DNA of 64,000 bases, from contig OY781040.1 in assembly GCA_963676095.1 (NCBI GenBank), forward strand, positions 1,736,001 through 1,800,000. Direction: 5' to 3'. Shown here one piece after another: positions 60,632-64,000 of this stretch. Source of the stretch: G963676095 sp963676095 (GTDB lineage: Bacteria; Bacteroidota; Bacteroidia; Bacteroidales; Prolixibacteraceae). Numbering within the stretch: position 1 is the first letter of the stretch; every line of letters begins with the position of its first letter. The position numbers and the translations under genes were made by a program. Below the pieces are notes generated by a model. The model had not been told where the DNA came from. It worked only from the letters and a program-made list of their open reading frames with translations, and did no database searches.

Positions 60632-61834
60632 ATGAAAATAACCGTCATCGGAATATACGACCGGGAGCCGGAATTCTCCCCGGAGATTAATGCGGTCATC
60701 CTGGATAACATGAACTTCGCAGGAGGGGAACGGCACTACGGACTGGTAAAAAAACGGCTGCCCGCCGGAGCAGAGTGGACCCCGGTCACTGTCCCGCTCG
60801 AAACGCTCTTCAACAAAATGAAGGATAAGCCGGCGAGCTGGGTCATCTTTGCCTCGGGCGATCCGTTGTTTTTTGGTATCGGCAACACCTTAAAGCGAGA
60901 ATTTCCGGCTGCAGAACTGGCGTTGTTTCCTGTCCTGAATTCGCTGCAGCTGCTCGGTCACCGGTTCGGGATCAACTACGGCGAATTCAAAACAATTTCG
61001 CTTACCGGGCGGGACTGGCACGAGTTCGACAGGGCCCTCCTGTCGGGTGAAAAACGACTGGGCATTTTAACTGACCGTAAACATACTCCGGCAACCATTG
61101 CACAACGGATGCTGGAATATGGATACGGCAATTATCATATCTATTACGGGGAATGCCTCGGCGGGCACAACGAACGGACAGCGGAATTATCGCTCCCGGA
61201 AGCATTCACGGCTGATTTTCATCACCCGAATTGTTTCTTTGTGGAGAAAACAGATAACCGCATACCCACCAAAGGGATACCGGAACAAGCCTTTGAAATA
61301 CTGGAAGGCCGCCCGAACATGATCACCAAAATGGCGGTACGACTGACCACCCTGGCCGCGCTGGAGTTCCGGGATAAAAAAGTATTCTGGGACATTGGTG
61401 CCTGTACCGGGAGCATTTCCATTGAAACCCGGTTACAGTTTCCGCATGTGGATGTGATTGCATTCGAAAAACGGGAGGAGTCCCGGGAAATAATCCGAAA
61501 GAACGCCCGGAAATTCCAGGCCCCGGGTATCCGGTTGTTTTCGGGTGATTACCTGGAAATTGAAAAAGACAGTCTGGAAAAACCGGATGCCGTATTCCTT
61601 GGCGGTTACAGCGGTAAAATGGAACAGATCCTGGACGATGTAAACCGCCGTCTGACTACCGGGGGAACGCTTGCTTTCAATTCGGTCAGTGAGAAAAGCC
61701 AGGCTTGCTTCCTGGAGTGGGGAAGAAAAAACAACTATGTCACCTGTTTTAATCAAATGCTGACCGTTGATAGCCACAACCCGATCACCGTCCTTGCATT
61801 GAAAAAAAATCAACAATTATGGTCTCAGTTATAA
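60632..61834 (+). CDS. cbiET: Fusion CbiE-CbiT precorrin-6Y C5,15-methyltransferase (decarboxylating)
   Basis: The 400-residue product contains CbiE (about residues 1-195, KPASWVIFASGDPLFFGIGNTL and PEAFTADFHHPNCFFVE). CbiT follows (about 205-400, PNMITKMAVRLTTLAAL, VFWDIGACTGSISIETRL, and AVFLGGYSGKMEQIL). It methylates C5 and C15 and decarboxylates the C12 acetate. The fused form equals CobL and is common. It overlaps the next gene by 16 bases. Confidence 0.95.
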   Translation: MKITVIGIYDREPEFSPEINAVILDNMNFAGGERHYGLVKKRLPAGAEWTPVTVPLETLFNKMKDKPASWVIFASGDPLFFGIGNTLKREFPAAELALFPVLNSLQLLGHRFGINYGEFKTISLTGRDWHEFDRALLSGEKRLGILTDRKHTPATIAQRMLEYGYGNYHIYYGECLGGHNERTAELSLPEAFTADFHHPNCFFVEKTDNRIPTKGIPEQAFEILEGRPNMITKMAVRLTTLAALEFRDKKVFWDIGACTGSISIETRLQFPHVDVIAFEKREESREIIRKNARKFQAPGIRLFSGDYLEIEKDSLEKPDAVFLGGYSGKMEQILDDVNRRLTTGGTLAFNSVSEKSQACFLEWGRKNNYVTCFNQMLTVDSHNPITVLALKKNQQLWSQL

Positions 61835-63600
61835 CACATTCTGAAAAAGGGAACGAACTCGCGAATAAGCTTTTGCAAAAGGGGCTGGATGCCAACCTGA
61901 CCGGGAAGCCTGTTGATTACGAAAAGCTTTGGACGACAAGCAGTGCGCTGGTATTTATCGGGGCGCTGGGCATCTGCGTCCGGGAAATAGCCCCTTTCCT
62001 GAAAAACAAAAAAACAGACCCTGCCGTCGTTAACATCGATGTAAACGGGCGGTATGTACAGCCTGTGGTTTCCGGACATATCGGCGGGGCAAACGAGCTG
62101 GCAGAAAAACTGGCCCGGTTGCTGGGAGCGGTACCGGTCATTACAACAGTCAGCGACACGTCCGGACTTTGGCAACTGGATGTAATACCCTCCCAGTTTA
62201 ACTGGAAGATGGAATATTCCGGAAACCTGACCCGCCTGACCGGGCTCTTCGTAAACGGGGCCAGAACAGCATTACTGCTTGAAGCCCGGGACAAGGGGAC
62301 TTTGTTCCTTGAATCCAGCCATCCGGAATTTGTGGATATTTTTTATTCTGCGGAAGAACTGGCTGCTGAGAAATACGATCTGGTACTGGCTGTTACCCCG
62401 TTTTTATATGATTTCGGGCCAAAAGCAATTTTCTACCGCCCGCCCATGCTGCACGCAGGCCTGGGGTGCCAGCGGGGAATCCCCCCTGAAGAATTTCGTT
62501 CTATCCTCGAAGGCGACATAAGAAAACATGGGATTTCCCCAATGTCCTTTATTTCATTGTCCACCGTCGAATTAAAAAGGGACGAAGAAGCTTTTCTGTT
62601 TTTAAGCCGTCAGTGGAACGTTCCGCTGGTTGATCTCAGCGGGGAAGTTTTGTCAAAATACGATGTTCCTTCCCCTTCCGAAAAAGTAAAAAACATTACC
62701 GGCAGCAGCAGCGTTGCCGAAGCTGCCGCGATGCACCAAGCACAAAACAGCCTGCTTGTCGAAAAGACAAAATTACAGGCAGGCGATAAATATTTTACCT
62801 ACGCCATCGCCATTGATGGTCAGAAAGAACGAAAAGGCTTCGTGGAATTTGTCGGCGCCGGTCCGGGCGACCCGGAACTGATCTCGCTACGGGGCAAACG
62901 ACTGTTGCAAACAGCCGACTACATTTTATACGCCGGAAGTTTGGTGCCCGAAGAACTGACTTACTACGCCAAATCCGGCTGCGTGGTGGAAAGCTCGGCC
63001 GGAATGGACCTGCAAACCCAGTTGCAATCGATGAAGCCGTTTTACGACCGGGGCCTGTCCGTTGTCCGGCTCCATACCGGCGACCCCTGTATTTACGGAG
63101 CTATCCAGGAACAAATGGCGGTCATGGACAAGTGGGGCTGGGATTATCGTATCACGCCGGGAATTTCTTCGTTCCAGGCAGCAGCGGCAGCCTTAAAATC
63201 GCAGTTTACCATTCCCGAAGAGGTCCAGACGATCATTCTGACGCGGGGCGAAGGCCGGACGCCCATGCCCGAAAAAGAGCAGCTGCACAAGCTGGCACAG
63301 TCGCAAAGCACAATGTGTATTTATTTAAGCGCATCGATTGCAGGAAAGGTGGAGCAGGAACTTTTAATCCATTACCCCCCTGAGACGCCGGTAGCCGTCT
63401 GTTATAAACTCACCTGGAAAGATGAAAAAATTTATCGTTGCACATTGAATACACTGGCCCGTACCGTCAATGAGAATCATTTAAGCATGACCACCCTGAT
63501 CGTGGTGGGAAAAGCCATCGATAACCGTTCCGGCGAATCGAAACTGTACGATACAAAATTTGCACACACTTTCAGAAAATCTAAACCTGACAACAAATGA
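61819..63600 (+). CDS. cbiGF: Fusion CbiG-CbiF (lactone hydrolase / precorrin-4 C11-methyltransferase)
   Basis: The 593-residue product contains CbiG (about 1-330; TSSALVFIGALGICVREIAPFL, VVSGHIGGANELAEKLA, MLHAGLGCQRGIPPEEF). CbiF follows (about 340-590; EFVGAGPGDPELISLRGKRL, VVRLHTGDPCIYGAIQEQM, RITPGISSFQAAAAAL). CbiG opens the lactone of cobalt-precorrin-5A; CbiF methylates C11 to make it. The presence of CbiG marks the anaerobic (early cobalt) route. The order in the protein is the reverse of the reaction order. The stop overlaps cbiJ as ATGA. Confidence 0.95.
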   Translation: MVSVITHSEKGNELANKLLQKGLDANLTGKPVDYEKLWTTSSALVFIGALGICVREIAPFLKNKKTDPAVVNIDVNGRYVQPVVSGHIGGANELAEKLARLLGAVPVITTVSDTSGLWQLDVIPSQFNWKMEYSGNLTRLTGLFVNGARTALLLEARDKGTLFLESSHPEFVDIFYSAEELAAEKYDLVLAVTPFLYDFGPKAIFYRPPMLHAGLGCQRGIPPEEFRSILEGDIRKHGISPMSFISLSTVELKRDEEAFLFLSRQWNVPLVDLSGEVLSKYDVPSPSEKVKNITGSSSVAEAAAMHQAQNSLLVEKTKLQAGDKYFTYAIAIDGQKERKGFVEFVGAGPGDPELISLRGKRLLQTADYILYAGSLVPEELTYYAKSGCVVESSAGMDLQTQLQSMKPFYDRGLSVVRLHTGDPCIYGAIQEQMAVMDKWGWDYRITPGISSFQAAAAALKSQFTIPEEVQTIILTRGEGRTPMPEKEQLHKLAQSQSTMCIYLSASIAGKVEQELLIHYPPETPVAVCYKLTWKDEKIYRCTLNTLARTVNENHLSMTTLIVVGKAIDNRSGESKLYDTKFAHTFRKSKPDNK

Positions 63601-64000
63601 TCCTTGTTTTCGGAGGTACGACAGAAGGGATAAAAACGGCGGAAATCCTCGACTTTATTGGTGAACCTTACTTTTACTCTACAAAAACGGATGTCCGCTT
63701 CGAAATGCAGGGGAAGCCTGTTTCCGGTGAAATGGATGCGCAAAAAATCGTTGCCTTTTGCAGCGGCAAGGCAATCCGTTTAATAATTGATGCCGCCCAT
63801 CCTTTTGCCGTTCACCTGCACCGCAATATCCATGAGGCGGCCATACAATCAGGCATTTCTGTTTTACGTTACGAAAGGGAATATCCGGCAACCAAAGAAT
63901 CTGATAATGTAACCTGCTTCGATTCGTTCGGACAGCTTTCCGAAGCCCTCCTGAAAAGTAAGTTTCAGCGTATCCTTTCATTAACGGGCGTACAAACCAT
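63597..64000 (+). CDS. cbiJ: (Cobalt-)precorrin-6A reductase, 5' part
   Basis: I translated 134 codons from the ATG at 63597 to the edge: it starts MILVFGGTTEGIKTAEIL and continues with IRLIIDAAHPFAVHLHRNIH and VLRYEREYPA, the CobK/CbiJ signature. The enzyme reduces the C18-C19 double bond with NAD(P)H. The C-terminus lies outside; in many Bacteroidota a cbiD domain is fused or adjacent there, which cannot be seen here. Confidence 0.94.
   Translation, partial: MILVFGGTTEGIKTAEILDFIGEPYFYSTKTDVRFEMQGKPVSGEMDAQKIVAFCSGKAIRLIIDAAHPFAVHLHRNIHEAAIQSGISVLRYEREYPATKESDNVTCFDSFGQLSEALLKSKFQRILSLTGVQT

Overview
The window is a stretch of chromosome from a member of the phylum Bacteroidota, most likely of the Bacteroidales/Marinilabiliales kind. 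The evidence is the gene content (DUF4294, DUF2851, a PASTA protein-rluD-ddl-rpmH neighbourhood, a SusC/BtuB-type receptor with a carboxypeptidase-regulatory N-domain), the near absence of Shine-Dalgarno sequences, and promoters of the Bacteroidota type (TTTG, about 19 bases, TAnnTTTG). The genus cannot be fixed from sequence alone. No insertion sequence, prophage, integrase or CRISPR array was seen.

Positions 1-42700 are mostly housekeeping genes in short operons on both strands. They run: a cell-wall/translation group (ddl, rluD, PASTA protein, rpmH, rsmG); a sigma factor with a glycosyltransferase; tgt and an LptF/G permease; a biotin-dependent acyl-CoA carboxylase pair; gcvP-ispE; an MBL hydrolase with pcm; an arginine deiminase and an RNA methyltransferase; a TPR lipoprotein; a deoxynucleoside kinase and a prolyl oligopeptidase; rpsO-pnp; a K+ channel with DUF2851; and pyrF, prfA and purM. 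After these come an MFS transporter, an MprF-like protein, a tRNA-Gly and an HrpB-type helicase. Two visibly AT-richer genes of uncertain role (a PH-like membrane protein and a PRMT-like methyltransferase) lie just before the last region.

Positions 42700-64000 hold one co-oriented vitamin B12 locus that runs off the right edge. A cobalamin riboswitch precedes an outer-membrane TonB-dependent receptor, a PepSY-type membrane protein, a CbiK cobaltochelatase with a signal peptide, and a BtuF-BtuC-BtuD importer. These are followed by a nitrilase-family hydrolase and the anaerobic corrin-ring and nucleotide-loop genes: cbiP, cobD, cbiB, cobT, pduO-type adenosyltransferase, cbiA, cbiL, cbiH-cbiC fusion, cbiE-cbiT fusion, cbiG-cbiF fusion and a truncated cbiJ. 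Most neighbours overlap by 1-38 bases, which implies tight translational coupling. Uptake and de novo synthesis therefore appear to be wired to a single riboswitch. cbiD, cobU, cobS and cobC are not in the window.

The most interesting proposal is that the receptor, the haem-binding-type PepSY protein, the exported CbiK and BtuFCD form a periplasmic tetrapyrrole/cobalt handling unit. Other points worth a second look are a Tgt that has lost its zinc cysteines, a nested inverted repeat in the purM/MFS intergenic region, decayed intergenic repeats inside the B12 locus, and the nitrilase-family enzyme at the head of the biosynthetic genes.
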